From NCBI RefSeq assembly GCF_000312565.1, contig NZ_CALW02000031.1, positions 124,001 through 188,000 on the forward strand: a stretch of 64,000 nt of DNA, read 5' to 3'. Shown here piece by piece: positions 1 to 8,298 of the stretch. Position 1 is the stretch's first letter. Each line of letters begins with the position of its first letter. Made by a program: the position numbers and the translations under genes. Source of the DNA: Bartonella rattaustraliani AUST/NH4 (GTDB taxonomy: Bacteria; Pseudomonadota; Alphaproteobacteria; Rhizobiales; Rhizobiaceae). The notes under the pieces are model-generated. The model was not told the DNA's origin and did no database searches. It saw only the letters and a list, made by a program, of their open reading frames with translations.

Positions 1-374
1 GTGGCTATAATGGGCAAGCCCTCAATAGTACCGTGTGCACTTAAAATATTATCGTCAACCCCAAGCTTGGAACGGTAATCTTTCAATCGGTCAATATAAC
101 GCTTTTCATCGCGAAACTTTAAAGGATCAACGACAACTTTTGGATTTTCAAGAGGCGTATAAAGTCCATCATCAAAAAAATTTATGAGACGACTTTTAGC
201 GCTGATACGCATGTGGTGACCAGAACTAGGGCTTACATATTGATTCAGTTCTAGGTCTTTATGGAAAATCATTTCACCATTTATGGGGTCCTTGATCCAT
301 AGATTATCTGGAATTTCAGAACGTCTCAATATAGAGTTAATTTTAGGACGAACATAATTCGTAATCCAGTTCAT
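1..374 (-). CDS. accD: Acetyl-CoA carboxylase carboxyltransferase subunit beta (5' part)
   Basis: The first 124 codons of AccD are present; the rest runs off the left edge. AccD pairs with AccA to transfer the carboxyl group from biotin to acetyl-CoA in the first step of fatty-acid synthesis. The ATG at 374 follows a GAGAGG ribosome-binding site at good spacing. The N-terminus ([12 protein letters not shown]) and the block ending in GHHMRIS align with E. coli AccD, where a four-cysteine zinc ribbon sits. Here all four cysteine positions are replaced (D29, N32, S48, S51), so this AccD should not bind zinc there. Later residues ([11 protein letters not shown]) match the start of the carboxyltransferase domain. 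Identification is firm; only the N-terminal third can be judged. Confidence 0.93.
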   Translation of the reverse strand, partial: MNWITNYVRPKINSILRRSEIPDNLWIKDPINGEMIFHKDLELNQYVSPSSGHHMRISAKSRLINFFDDGLYTPLENPKVVVDPLKFRDEKRYIDRLKDYRSKLGVDDNILSAHGTIEGLPIIA

Positions 375-997
375 CTTTATAACCTCTCTTTAAATTTATA
401 GCCTCTCTTTTTAAATATTATACACTTTTTGCACAATTCGAAAAAATAGAGATTTAAGTGGTCAGACTCACTTTTCTGGCTAAATAAACAGACTTACTTA
501 ATACTTTTACTATTACACGTATAGCTCTAATTTCACTATTTTTTCATTTTTTACGTTTCCAAAGATTATAGTAGCTATCTTTATTCAAAGTGTTTATACA
601 ATTAAGTTTTTTAGAGATTGTAATGTTTATGCTATCTATTCTTTTATTTTGATACCAAAATTGATTCCCATGCTAGTTGGTAAACACTTTATCTGTTTTT
701 TTATGAAAAACCAACATTGGACTATGAATGACAGTGGTGCGATCCTTAAGCCAAAGAAATATAAAGGTAAACACCAATAAGGCTATAACAGTTTATAAAA
801 ATAATGAATGCAGCAGTATTATGCTAGCGAGATGCTTATGTTAGAGCAAGGTCCTTTTCAAGGAGACTTCTTGATAAGAGGAATAGTTCTTTAAGAGGAA
901 AGACTTCTCTTTGTTGGTTGTTTTTACACATCCAATCACCGATAATGTTAGGGCTTTCTATGCTATGTTTGGCAATATTTACAGGCTGAATCCAATG
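375..997. other. Gene-free stretch between accD and the CysZ-like gene
   Basis: About 620 bases of AT-rich sequence with stops in all frames and no recognisable gene, RNA or repeat. The accD promoter should lie near 390-450 on the minus strand, but I see no convincing -35/-10 pair. Confidence 0.5.
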
Positions 998-1723
998 CTA
1001 TAATTGGTTTTTTGGAATACATGCGGTGGTGTTTTTTGAAAGCATTTTATGTAAGTGTGTCATAAAGGCAGCTGCGAAAAGCGGTGTTGCTAAGTTAAGA
1101 ATGGGAATCGAAACGAAAAGTGCGATCAACAATCCTGCACCAAAAACTGTTATGTAATGAGTTCGTAAAAAAGCATGTGCTTCTTTTTCAGGTCGAAACC
1201 GATAGGCAGCAAATACAAAATATTCACGACCGAGCAAATAACCATTAATAATATAAAAGGCTATCAAATTGATACCTGGCACGAAAAACAAAAGAAAAGC
1301 GATGCCATTCCCCAAAAGGCTTAGAATAACAAATTTTAAGGAAAGAATAAGAGAGCGCCCAAACGGCAGAGCTTGTCCAACAGGCTCATTTTGATAGTCT
1401 TCTTTTTCAATAATTTCAGCAGCAGAATCAATGAACAAACCACCAATCATAGCGGTAATTGGGGCAATGAAAAAAGCCATAAACAAAGCTAAACCAAGAT
1501 TCAAAATGATAAGCATACCAAATCCCAACCATCCCGCCCAACTTGGTAATCCGGGAAGAAAATGAGCAATCCATGGCCAAAAATAAGATATAAAAAGTTG
1601 CCGCATACTTAACCATAGAAGGGCGAGCACAACAAAGGTAATACCCAAAGCTTTCAATATCATAGAGCGATATTGTGGCGTTATAAGACGTTGCAAAGCG
1701 CGATAGGCAGCAGTAAAAATCAT
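998..1723 (-). CDS. EI24 / CysZ-like integral membrane protein
   Basis: A 241-residue, strongly hydrophobic protein with about five to six membrane segments (around residues 25-45, 55-85, 120-155 and 185-215) and a FxAP.T...GG.F.D block near the middle. This fits the EI24 domain family, which includes the CysZ sulfate permease and poorly characterised rhizobial proteins. The ATG at 1723 is preferred; a TTG three codons upstream (1732) is also in frame, and neither has a strong ribosome-binding site. It stands alone, transcribed leftwards. Substrate is unknown: the EI24 fold alone does not prove sulfate transport, and no cys genes lie nearby. Confidence 0.8.
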   Translation of the reverse strand: MIFTAAYRALQRLITPQYRSMILKALGITFVVLALLWLSMRQLFISYFWPWIAHFLPGLPSWAGWLGFGMLIILNLGLALFMAFFIAPITAMIGGLFIDSAAEIIEKEDYQNEPVGQALPFGRSLILSLKFVILSLLGNGIAFLLFFVPGINLIAFYIINGYLLGREYFVFAAYRFRPEKEAHAFLRTHYITVFGAGLLIALFVSIPILNLATPLFAAAFMTHLHKMLSKNTTACIPKNQL

Positions 1724-2011
1724 AGTAACCAAGTAAAATAAGAAAAAAACAGTGAAAACAAGAGAGTGTTTTAAAGATGTATTTCTTCACAGAAGCTATA
1801 ACTTTGTTCATGAATGGTCAAGAGATGATATTTTTGTCCATAATTGTAAAAATTTTTCTTTCAGTAGGGTAAGCTAGAACGTATTTATATGATATAAATT
1901 GAAACCATATAAAATGTTATGGGTTCTTTTACGATAGCTTCAAAATCAAAAGTATAATAATTTTTATACTTATTAGGCATTATTTTTAATTTCTTGCTTT
2001 CCTTAAAATTT

Positions 2012-2299
2012 TTATGGTACTTTCCATGAAATTTTTATAAAGTTTGAAATTTCTTTGTGATATTCTTTTATTGATAGAGTTGTTGCATAGTGATTATTAA
2101 CGATTTCAGATAATCTATTAGCTATTTCAATCATCTCTGAAGAAGCATATAAACAATCTCTGGGATCTGTTGAATAGAAACCACCTGTTCTAAAGCCTTT
2201 CAGATAGAGATAATAGAGATAACAGCTTATATATGGTCCTTGTTCTTTTATCCAATCTTTTAGGATATAAGGAGGCCACACAGTTTCAGAAGCTTTCAT
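2012..2299 (-). CDS. Small hypothetical protein (95 aa)
   Basis: I do not recognise this gene. It encodes a 95-residue soluble protein rich in Tyr, Ile and Lys, with a mixed charged composition that looks coding rather than random. The start ATG at 2299 lacks a clear ribosome-binding site. It lies just downstream, on the same strand, of a heavily decayed gene (2363-3121), so it could be a surviving piece of the same accessory island. No signal peptide, membrane segment or known motif is visible. Confidence 0.4.
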   Translation of the reverse strand: MKASETVWPPYILKDWIKEQGPYISCYLYYLYLKGFRTGGFYSTDPRDCLYASSEMIEIANRLSEIVNNHYATTLSIKEYHKEISNFIKISWKVP

Positions 2300-2362
2300 A
2301 AAATTCAGATGATTTTAAATTAAAGTATTTAAACGTGGACTTTGGAAAATAATTTTTTAGTT

Positions 2363-3121
2363 TTATATGTTCAGTTTTTTTAATTTTGCCGCTAATTTTC
2401 CTGTTAACTGAGAAAATGAGCTTTGTACGGGGTAATTTAAACTATCATATTTTATGAGAAGGTCTTTTTTATTTATTAGTTTTCTTTTTAACAGATCTTT
2501 AACTATTTTATCTGCTACTTTAAAAAAATTAGGTGTAAGAGATACGTGTCCAGTTGTTTTATCTACTGTTATATTGCTTTTTAGTTTATTTAAATATGAA
2601 TTGAATAATTTAAAGTGTTTTTCATTTTCAGGAATTGCATAAAAAATGAAAGGATGAGTTTGGAATTTTTGTATTAAAGTCTACTACTTTAACAGCAAAG
2701 TTTTCTTTTTTGTAAGAAGCGCTTTTTTCTTGTCACTTTTTTAGTTCTTTATGTAATTAAGGATACGTTTTTAGATGTTAGCGTTTTTGAGGGTTTAAAG
2801 ATTGCCATTGTTTCCGTTGATAATTTTGTTTCTAAATGAGAATTGGCGTAGCTTATACAGAAGATTTTTTAATTGAATATTCGTCTCGGTTATTACTTGA
2901 AAAAAGAAAAATTATTTTTGGATTTTAACTTTTCTTTATAGGAGAGTTGTGAGTAAAGCGCAATGTGTTTTTTACCACTTTCTAATTTAATAGCCACTTT
3001 AAAACTATTATTTTCTTAGAGTGTACCAAACATTTTTATCATATCCAGAAATGTTTTAACTGCTGTTTTTTATTGAATATAATATATTATTGTTTTCTAA
3101 AATAAGAGGCACGCTTGTACC
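2363..3121 (-). pseudogene. Decayed gene of unknown product
   Basis: On the minus strand several open stretches with coding-like composition follow one another in different frames, separated by stops and frameshifts. The last one (about 2646 down to the TAA at 2363-2365) is open for some 94 codons without any start codon and ends ...KLAAKLKKLNI. Earlier pieces include SFKVAIKLESGKKHIALYS (around 3000) and KENFAVKVVDFNTKIPNSSF (around 2700). Together they suggest a lost protein of roughly 250 residues. I do not recognise the family; the Lys/Asn-rich composition resembles accessory or phage-derived genes of this genus. Confidence 0.4.
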
Positions 3122-3167
3122 ATTTATATATTGAGGAGTACAATATTATTTCTCATGAATTTTACTT

Positions 3168-3390
3168 TTCTTTTGTTGCAATAAACCATGGGAGTGTAAA
3201 ATAGAAGAGCATATTCAGATCATGTTTTATTCGTAGAATTTATAAAGTGTATCATATCAGTGGTTCGTAGATGAAATAATGTGAGAGAAATTCATATGAT
3301 TGCAAATGGGTGCAGGTTAAAAATCTTCCTACTTTAGAATGGAGTTAAGCATTGTAAAAATTGCGGTAGGATTTTTCTGTAACATTCATA
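3168..3390 (+). repeat. Direct repeat, copy 1 (~223 bp)
   Basis: This stretch recurs at 3710-3933 in the same orientation with roughly 85% identity by eye, including the landmarks AGAGCATATTCAGAT, TCATATGATTGCAAAT and GAATGGAGTTAAGCATTG. It is not coding. The two copies bracket an integrase-end remnant (3393-3652). Confidence 0.75.
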
Positions 3391-3392
3391 AC

Positions 3393-3652
3393 GAGCCGGC
3401 ACCATTATTCTATTTACCAGTTCATGGTATATTGACTAACTCATGAGATTGCGACAGCTCTTGCACGAAGGCGGGTCATGAGAGGCATTTTTCCTCTTTT
3501 TTCGCTCATTTTTATTCCTCGCACCAATCCCGCTGATAGTGTAAAGCCAAGAGAATAAAATTGATTCAATATAAAAAAGTTTGAAAGGAGAACTTATAAT
3601 ATTTGGGGTGATGATTCAAGATGAGAAACGAAAATAATATTTATAAATCAAA
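3393..3652 (-). repeat. Integrase-end remnant, copy 1
   Basis: Read on the minus strand it begins near TTTGATTTATAAATA, runs through the conserved upstream block (TACACTATCAGCGGGATTGG), the ribosome-binding site and ATG of a tyrosine integrase, and about 25 degenerate codons, ending at GGTGCCGGCT. It carries two units of the internal ~20-bp tandem duplication (CATGAGTTAGTCAATATAC, then CATGAACTGGTAAATAG). Confidence 0.7.
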
Positions 3653-3709
3653 GTGTTATGTGCGAATAGTCAAAAGATGGTACTTTTGTCCATAGTGCTG
3701 TAAAACTTT

Positions 3710-3933
3710 TTCTTTTATCACAATAAACTATGGGAGTATGAAATGGAAGAGCATATTCAGATTATGTTTTACGCATAAAATTTATAAAATGCATTATATC
3801 AGTGGTCAGCAGATGAAATATACGTGAGAAAAATTCATATGATTGCAAATTAGGCAAGTTAAGAATCTTTTCTGTTTTAGAATGGAGTTAAGCATTGTAA
3901 AAACAGCGAGAGGATTTTGCTATAACGTTCATA
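3710..3933 (+). repeat. Direct repeat, copy 2 (~223 bp)
   Basis: Second copy of the direct repeat at 3168-3390. A weaker match to the 50 bases just before it (3667-3720) also occurs at 1815-1870, upstream of the CysZ-like gene, so the repeated block may derive from an upstream gene region. Confidence 0.75.
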
Positions 3934-4161
3934 AAATAAACAGCATACATGACATACCAAGAAAAGCACCAATCACTCTTTTATAAAGATACTAAAGTAT
4001 GGATTTATATCCCTCTTAAGAGAGAGATTATTTTTTGTGCAAAAATGGCTATTTTATAGAATATATTTTTATTATTTAAATTTATCTTTTTTATGTGTAT
4101 TCTTCTATCTATAAAACAAAGTCTATAAACCTTGAATTTTATTGGATAAATAGACTAAATT

Positions 4162-4521
4162 ATGAAAACTGATTATGTATGTGTTTCAACAGCTAATGAA
4201 AAATGGATTTACAGTGCGATGCTTTAATGGCCGTAGGTTGTGAGAAATCTTTACAGACACAGCTACGGATGCAAAATTAGCTCGATTAGGATTAGCTGAA
4301 GTTTTAAGCTTTGCATGTAAAGGCTATCTACTTGTTGTGTAGCGCCTTGACCGCTTAGGCTGTTTACTGCATGAGTGAGTTAAAATTGTAGCTGAGCTTG
4401 AAACTGCTGGAATTGAGTTTTAAAGTACGACAGAGAGAATTGAAATGCGTTCGGCCACAGGTCGATTGGTGTTCCACATATTTGCAGCCTTAGCAGAATT
4501 TGAGCGCCGTTTAATCATTGT
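4162..4521 (+). pseudogene. Serine recombinase (resolvase/invertase) pseudogene, 5' part
   Basis: Translating with frameshifts gives a small serine recombinase of the Hin/Tn3-resolvase type: a degraded Y.x.VSTxN...LQCDALMAVGCEK N-terminus, then LARLGLAEVLSF, RLDRLGCLLHE, VKIVAELETAGIEF and SATGRLVFHIFAALAEFERR. These are the catalytic-domain landmarks of the family. At least one frameshift near 4190-4250 and in-frame stops (after LLVV, LLHE and GIEF) show it is dead. The reading frame stops matching at FERRLI (about 4521), exactly where an integrase remnant starts; the family's next residues (ERTHGGLKAARARGRKGG) resume at 5477 on the far side. Confidence 0.8.
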
Positions 4522-5476
4522 CAATATATTGATTCATAATGGTTTTTTCGTTTGTCACCTTGAATCACAACCCCGAATACCCATAAGATTCTCTCATCTC
4601 AAACCACTTTATGTTGAATCAACTTTGTTTACTTGGCTTTACATTATCAGCGGGATTGGCACGTGGGTAAAATGAGTGAGGAAAGGAGAAAAAATGTTTC
4701 TTATGAACCGCTTTCATGCAAGGAGTGTCGCAATCTCATGAGCTCGTAAATATACTATAAGTCGGTTAATAGACCATGAGTTGGTAAAGGGAATAATGAT
4801 ACGGGTTTATCCCTTAATAAGCGTGAAAATGGTGGTTCTCAATAGGTTTATTAGTATACAGACTTTATCGTTATACAATTCACTAAAATAGCGCTGCGAA
4901 ATAGGTTTGGGAACTCTAAGAGAGGTTTCTTTAAAACAAGCCCGTGAATGTGCAACGTCGGTGGCGTTGTGTTTTACGTGAAGGACGTGATTCCATTAAA
5001 GAACGTGAAAAACAAAAGTGTGAAACAATGCGGTATCTTCATTCTCTTAAAGACATTGCTGTGGGTATTTTAAAAGCCGTAAAGCTGAATGCAAGAATGA
5101 TGGTGAGGATGGAGATTGTGGTGTTCACTTTTACAACTTCATGTATTCCCTAAGGCTGTCTTCCCATTTCAGAAATTATACAAGTAGATATACGCAATAC
5201 ACTAGCCCCCATATGGCATACAAAAGCTGCAACAGCAGAGAGAGTACTCATCCGCCTTTAATCTTTGTCTCAAACATACTGCTGCTTTGGGCTTGGATGT
5301 TGATTTACAAGCAACAGCGAAAGTACGGGCCTTCTTAGGAAAGCAACGCCATAAAGTGATTAATATGCCTTCAATGGACTGGAAAGATGTGCAGTTTTTT
5401 ATAAGATGCTTTGTCAAACACAATCCTCACACAATTGGCTTTGCGTTTGCTTATCTTTACGGGTGTTCGTAGCAAT
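4522..5476 (+). pseudogene. Integrase remnant, copy 2: long tyrosine-integrase pseudogene inserted in the resolvase gene
   Basis: This copy starts at ATATTGATTCATAATGG, has the conserved upstream block and AAGGAGAAAAAATG start region, and then continues much further than most copies. Frame-shifted translation gives EVSLKQARE, LREGRDSIKEREKQK, DVDLQATAKVRAFLGKQRHK and finally TGVRSN, the first-arginine box of the P4-type catalytic domain, where it ends at the resolvase junction. Three units of the ~20-bp internal duplication lie at 4727-4790. Multiple frameshifts and stops make it non-functional. It parallels the longer copy at 44937-45802. Confidence 0.8.
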
Positions 5477-5669
5477 CTTTGAGCGCACCCATGGTGGTCT
5501 CAAGGCAGCACGCGCACGTGGGCGCAAGGGTGGGCGTCCACCCTTGCAACCAGAGAAGATTTTCGCATTGCAAATGATGCTTGATAAAAACCAACCTATA
5601 GCTGAAATATGCAAACTTCTGAAAATTGGACGAAGTACGCTTTATAAATATACCAAGCATATAGAATGA
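5477..5669 (+). pseudogene. Serine recombinase pseudogene, 3' part
   Basis: This encodes the C-terminal part of a resolvase: ERTHGGLKAARARGRKGG linker, then a helix-turn-helix (IAEICKLLKIGRSTLYKY) and a TAA at 5667-5669. It is the direct continuation of the 5' part ending at 4521, from which it is separated by a 955-bp integrase remnant. Unlike the 5' part this segment has no internal stop. It has no start of its own. Confidence 0.82.
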
Positions 5670-5777
5670 AATTTGATTCAATGAATGTTTAAGATGTAAA
5701 CAATTGTTCTAACTAAGCCCCGCTTAAATATCCTACAGATGGCGATACTCTCGCCTTATGATAAATGCGCTTTGTTA

Positions 5778-6224
5778 TTATAGCTGTTTTGACAGGTGGA
5801 GGGGACCACCAGTCACTGCTTGATAGCCCCTATCCTTATAAAATTTCTTGGCAGTTTTGGTGCTTTCCAAGGAGCACATCTTTAGCCCACGTGCGCGGGC
5901 TTTGTCTTCAAGTGCAAGCAATATCGCCTTGCTTATTCCCTTGAAGTGTGCGTTAGGGTGAGCGTAATTGAGGAGGATTTCACCCCGTGCATCTACCATG
6001 CCGATCCCAACAACGTTGTCGGCAATTTCCGCAACAAGAACTGTGGTATCTTCGCGATTGATCCATGCTTCCCAGAACGCAGGAGTCTTATTGGAGAGCC
6101 AGTTCATAATTTCAGCTTCATCGTCTTGATGATCATCCTTGCACAATTGCATTACAGATTGGCGCAAAACTGCGATCGCTGCCTCGGCATCGGCTTTGTT
6201 ACCGGGACGAATAGAAACAGTCAT
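5778..6224 (-). CDS. GNAT-family N-acetyltransferase
   Basis: A 148-residue protein with the GNAT fold: an N-terminal MTVSIRPGNKADAEAAIAVL strand-helix, a central VLVAEIADNVVGIGMVD strand pair, the acetyl-CoA-binding region (AHFKGISKAILLALEDKAR, a degenerate Q/RxxGxG/A loop) and the C-terminal AKKFYKDRGYQ segment typical of the family. It would transfer an acetyl group from acetyl-CoA to an unknown amine. The ATG at 6224 follows a GAGGT sequence. The gene stands alone between the resolvase pseudogene and an integrase remnant. Its slightly higher GC and alanine-rich N-terminus may indicate acquisition by transfer. Confidence 0.85.
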   Translation of the reverse strand: MTVSIRPGNKADAEAAIAVLRQSVMQLCKDDHQDDEAEIMNWLSNKTPAFWEAWINREDTTVLVAEIADNVVGIGMVDARGEILLNYAHPNAHFKGISKAILLALEDKARARGLKMCSLESTKTAKKFYKDRGYQAVTGGPLHLSKQL

Positions 6225-6499
6225 TTTAACCTCGAGATTTCACTATCATTGCATAAAAGCAATATCATTTTAATTTTATATATAACAAAATCAAAACGTA
6301 AATGTATGCTTTCGAACCCATATGTGATTTATAAACGCATAATCACATATCAAAAACAGTGCTTACGATTTCTGATAGTGTTTATGTTGCTATTCATAAC
6401 CAATGTTGTTCTCAATTGTTCAAAGATATAAAGAAAACTTTATGCGTCTACTTGGGGCTGGGCTCCATATACAAATAGATAGGAAACCTACGGATAATA

Positions 6500-6710
6500 T
6501 TGCGACAGCTCTTGCATTAAGACGATTCATGAAAGGCATTTTTCATCCTTATCCTTACTAATTTTTACCTATCTGCCAATCCCGCTTATGACATAAAGCT
6601 AAGTGAATAAAATTGATTCAACATGAAGTGATTTGAAATGAGAGAATCTTATGGGTATTCGAGGTTGTGATTCAAGGTGAGAAACGATAAAAAATATTAT
6701 GAATCAAGGT
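6500..6710 (-). repeat. Integrase-end remnant, copy 3
   Basis: Read leftwards it holds the outer end (CTTGATTCATAATAT), the conserved upstream block (AATCCCGCTTATG on the plus strand) and the integrase start region, and is cut off at GCTGTCGCAATAT, before the internal tandem duplication. Confidence 0.68.
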
Positions 6711-6732
6711 TTTGCCAATGATGTACATACCT

Positions 6733-6764
6733 TTTGTTCATTAAACACTCGTTTAATGAACAAA
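6733..6764. promoter_or_regulatory. Perfect 14-bp inverted repeat, operator-like
   Basis: TTTGTTCATTAAAC, a four-base ACTC spacer, then its exact reverse complement. No U-tract follows on either strand, so it does not look like a terminator. The symmetry and length resemble operators of TetR-type repressors, but no regulator gene is adjacent: it lies between the 3' end of coaBC and the integrase remnant at 6500-6710. Confidence 0.45.
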
Positions 6765-6909
6765 GAGCACAATAAAAATAACTTTATGGGATTTGTTCTG
6801 TGGAGTTCATTTTTATTTTGTGTTGTCTTTTTTTAAGTATTGTATTTTCTGAAGTCTAGTGGTGTTTTGAAATTTTTTATTTAAAACAAAGCACTTTTTT
6901 CATGGATAA

Positions 6910-8298
6910 TCAGGGAGATGAAGTATCAAAGAATGATACAATAACCTTTGCCAATTTTTGCGCAACATGTTGTTTACTCATCTGCGACCATTGTTCAACA
7001 TTTTCTTTGCTGACAAGACAAACTTGATTTGTATCAGACCCCATAACACTTGTACCATCAGCATGAACAATGACATTATTAGCAAGAATAAAATCTGCCC
7101 CTTTTTCGATACATTTTTTCTGCGCATTTGCAATGATATCACAGGTTTCAGCCGCAAAGCCAATTACCAATGGTGGGCGGTTTGCAGCATGTCCAATTAT
7201 GGCCAAAATATCAGGATTTTCGATCATATGCAAAGATGGTGGTGATTCATGAGCGCTCTTTTTTATCTTGTATAAAGATTGTGTTTTGCTACGCCAATCA
7301 CAAACAGCGGCAACAAAAATTGCACCATCGGCAGGTAATGCAGCTTGAACAGCTTGTAACATTTGACATGCAGTTTCAACATGAATAGTTTTTACTTCTT
7401 GTGGGTCGGCAAGATCAACCGGTCCACAAACAAGGGTGACTTTTGCACCCAAATGGGCGAGAACCGTTGCAATAGCGTGCCCTTGTTTTCCTGAAGAACG
7501 ATTGGCAAGATAACGCACAGGATCAATTGGTTCATGGGTCGGACCAGAAGTCACAATGAAATGGCGTCCAGAAAGTGGTTTTTCATGTATACCTAAAAGG
7601 GTCTCTACTGCAGCAACAATAGTTAAAGGTTCACTCATACGTCCGCAGCCTGCTTCATCGCGCTCAGCCATTTCTCCGGTTTCTGGACCAACTATATGTA
7701 CGCCATCTGTGCGCAATTGTGCGACATTGCGAACAGTTGCTGGATGTGCCCACATGGCAGGATTCATGGCAGGTGCGATCAAAAGTGGGCAGCGCGCTGC
7801 CAAAAGCACACAATCAGCAAGATCATCTCCTATGCCATTGGCTATTTTTGCAATGCGATTGGCTGTGGCGGGCACTAAAATAATAAGGTCAGCATTACGT
7901 GCCAGCCGAATATGTCCGATATCATGTTCTTCTTCACGTGAAAATAAATCACTATACACGCTGCGACCGCTCAAAGCTTCTACTGCTAAAGGCGAAATAA
8001 ATTTTTGTGCTGCTTTTGTCATGATAATGTTTAAATGTGCTCCGCGTTCTTGCAAACGGCGAATGAGATCAAGTGCTTTATAAGCTGCAACACTGCCACC
8101 AATAATAAGAAGAAGAGATTTTGATTGCAATGATTGCGCTTCAAGGGTGCTTGCTTGAGAAGGTAGTAGAGCTGTCTTGGTGGGATTACTTAAAATGCGA
8201 CGCGCTTCTTCTTCCATAGAAACGCCATTTTGCGCAGCGCGTAGACGCAAAGATTCTTTTACTTCAGGAGAAAGATTACGAATGGTAATACTAGCCAT
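6910..8298 (-). CDS. coaBC: Phosphopantothenoylcysteine decarboxylase / phosphopantothenate-cysteine ligase with N-terminal ribbon-helix-helix domain
   Basis: This 462-residue bifunctional enzyme carries out two successive steps of coenzyme A synthesis: joining cysteine to 4'-phosphopantothenate, then decarboxylating the product. The flavoprotein (CoaC) half spans about residues 60-235 with IIGGSVAAYKA, the PAMNPAMW motif and AGCGRM (catalytic cysteine loop). The ligase (CoaB) half follows with DPVRYLANRSSGKQG, AAVCDWR and GFAAET. Oddly, residues 1-40 form a FitA/Arc-like ribbon-helix-helix (MASITIRNLSPEVKESLRLR...SMEEEARRIL), followed by a Ser/Gln-rich linker. The ATG at 8298 overlaps the ubiB stop by 8 bases, indicating translational coupling in a ubiE-ubiB-coaBC operon. 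An internal TTG near codon 57 is the only other possible start and has no ribosome-binding site. Confidence 0.95.
   Translation of the reverse strand: MASITIRNLSPEVKESLRLRAAQNGVSMEEEARRILSNPTKTALLPSQASTLEAQSLQSKSLLLIIGGSVAAYKALDLIRRLQERGAHLNIIMTKAAQKFISPLAVEALSGRSVYSDLFSREEEHDIGHIRLARNADLIILVPATANRIAKIANGIGDDLADCVLLAARCPLLIAPAMNPAMWAHPATVRNVAQLRTDGVHIVGPETGEMAERDEAGCGRMSEPLTIVAAVETLLGIHEKPLSGRHFIVTSGPTHEPIDPVRYLANRSSGKQGHAIATVLAHLGAKVTLVCGPVDLADPQEVKTIHVETACQMLQAVQAALPADGAIFVAAVCDWRSKTQSLYKIKKSAHESPPSLHMIENPDILAIIGHAANRPPLVIGFAAETCDIIANAQKKCIEKGADFILANNVIVHADGTSVMGSDTNQVCLVSKENVEQWSQMSKQHVAQKLAKVIVSFFDTSSP

Noticed and set aside
2454-2642. 62-codon hydrophobic open frame
   Set aside because: It is antisense to the 3' part of the decayed gene at 2363-3121, whose frame looks more coding-like.
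4445-4675. Apparent start of a functional resolvase
   Set aside because: It holds only the last part of the catalytic domain and then runs into the integrase remnant; the frame upstream has stops.
5946-6431. 161-codon frame opposite the GNAT gene
   Set aside because: Its conserved part is the antisense of a GNAT fold; no ribosome-binding site.
7556-8083. 175-codon open frame opposite coaBC
   Set aside because: It lies within a conserved coaBC domain on the other strand and resembles no known family.
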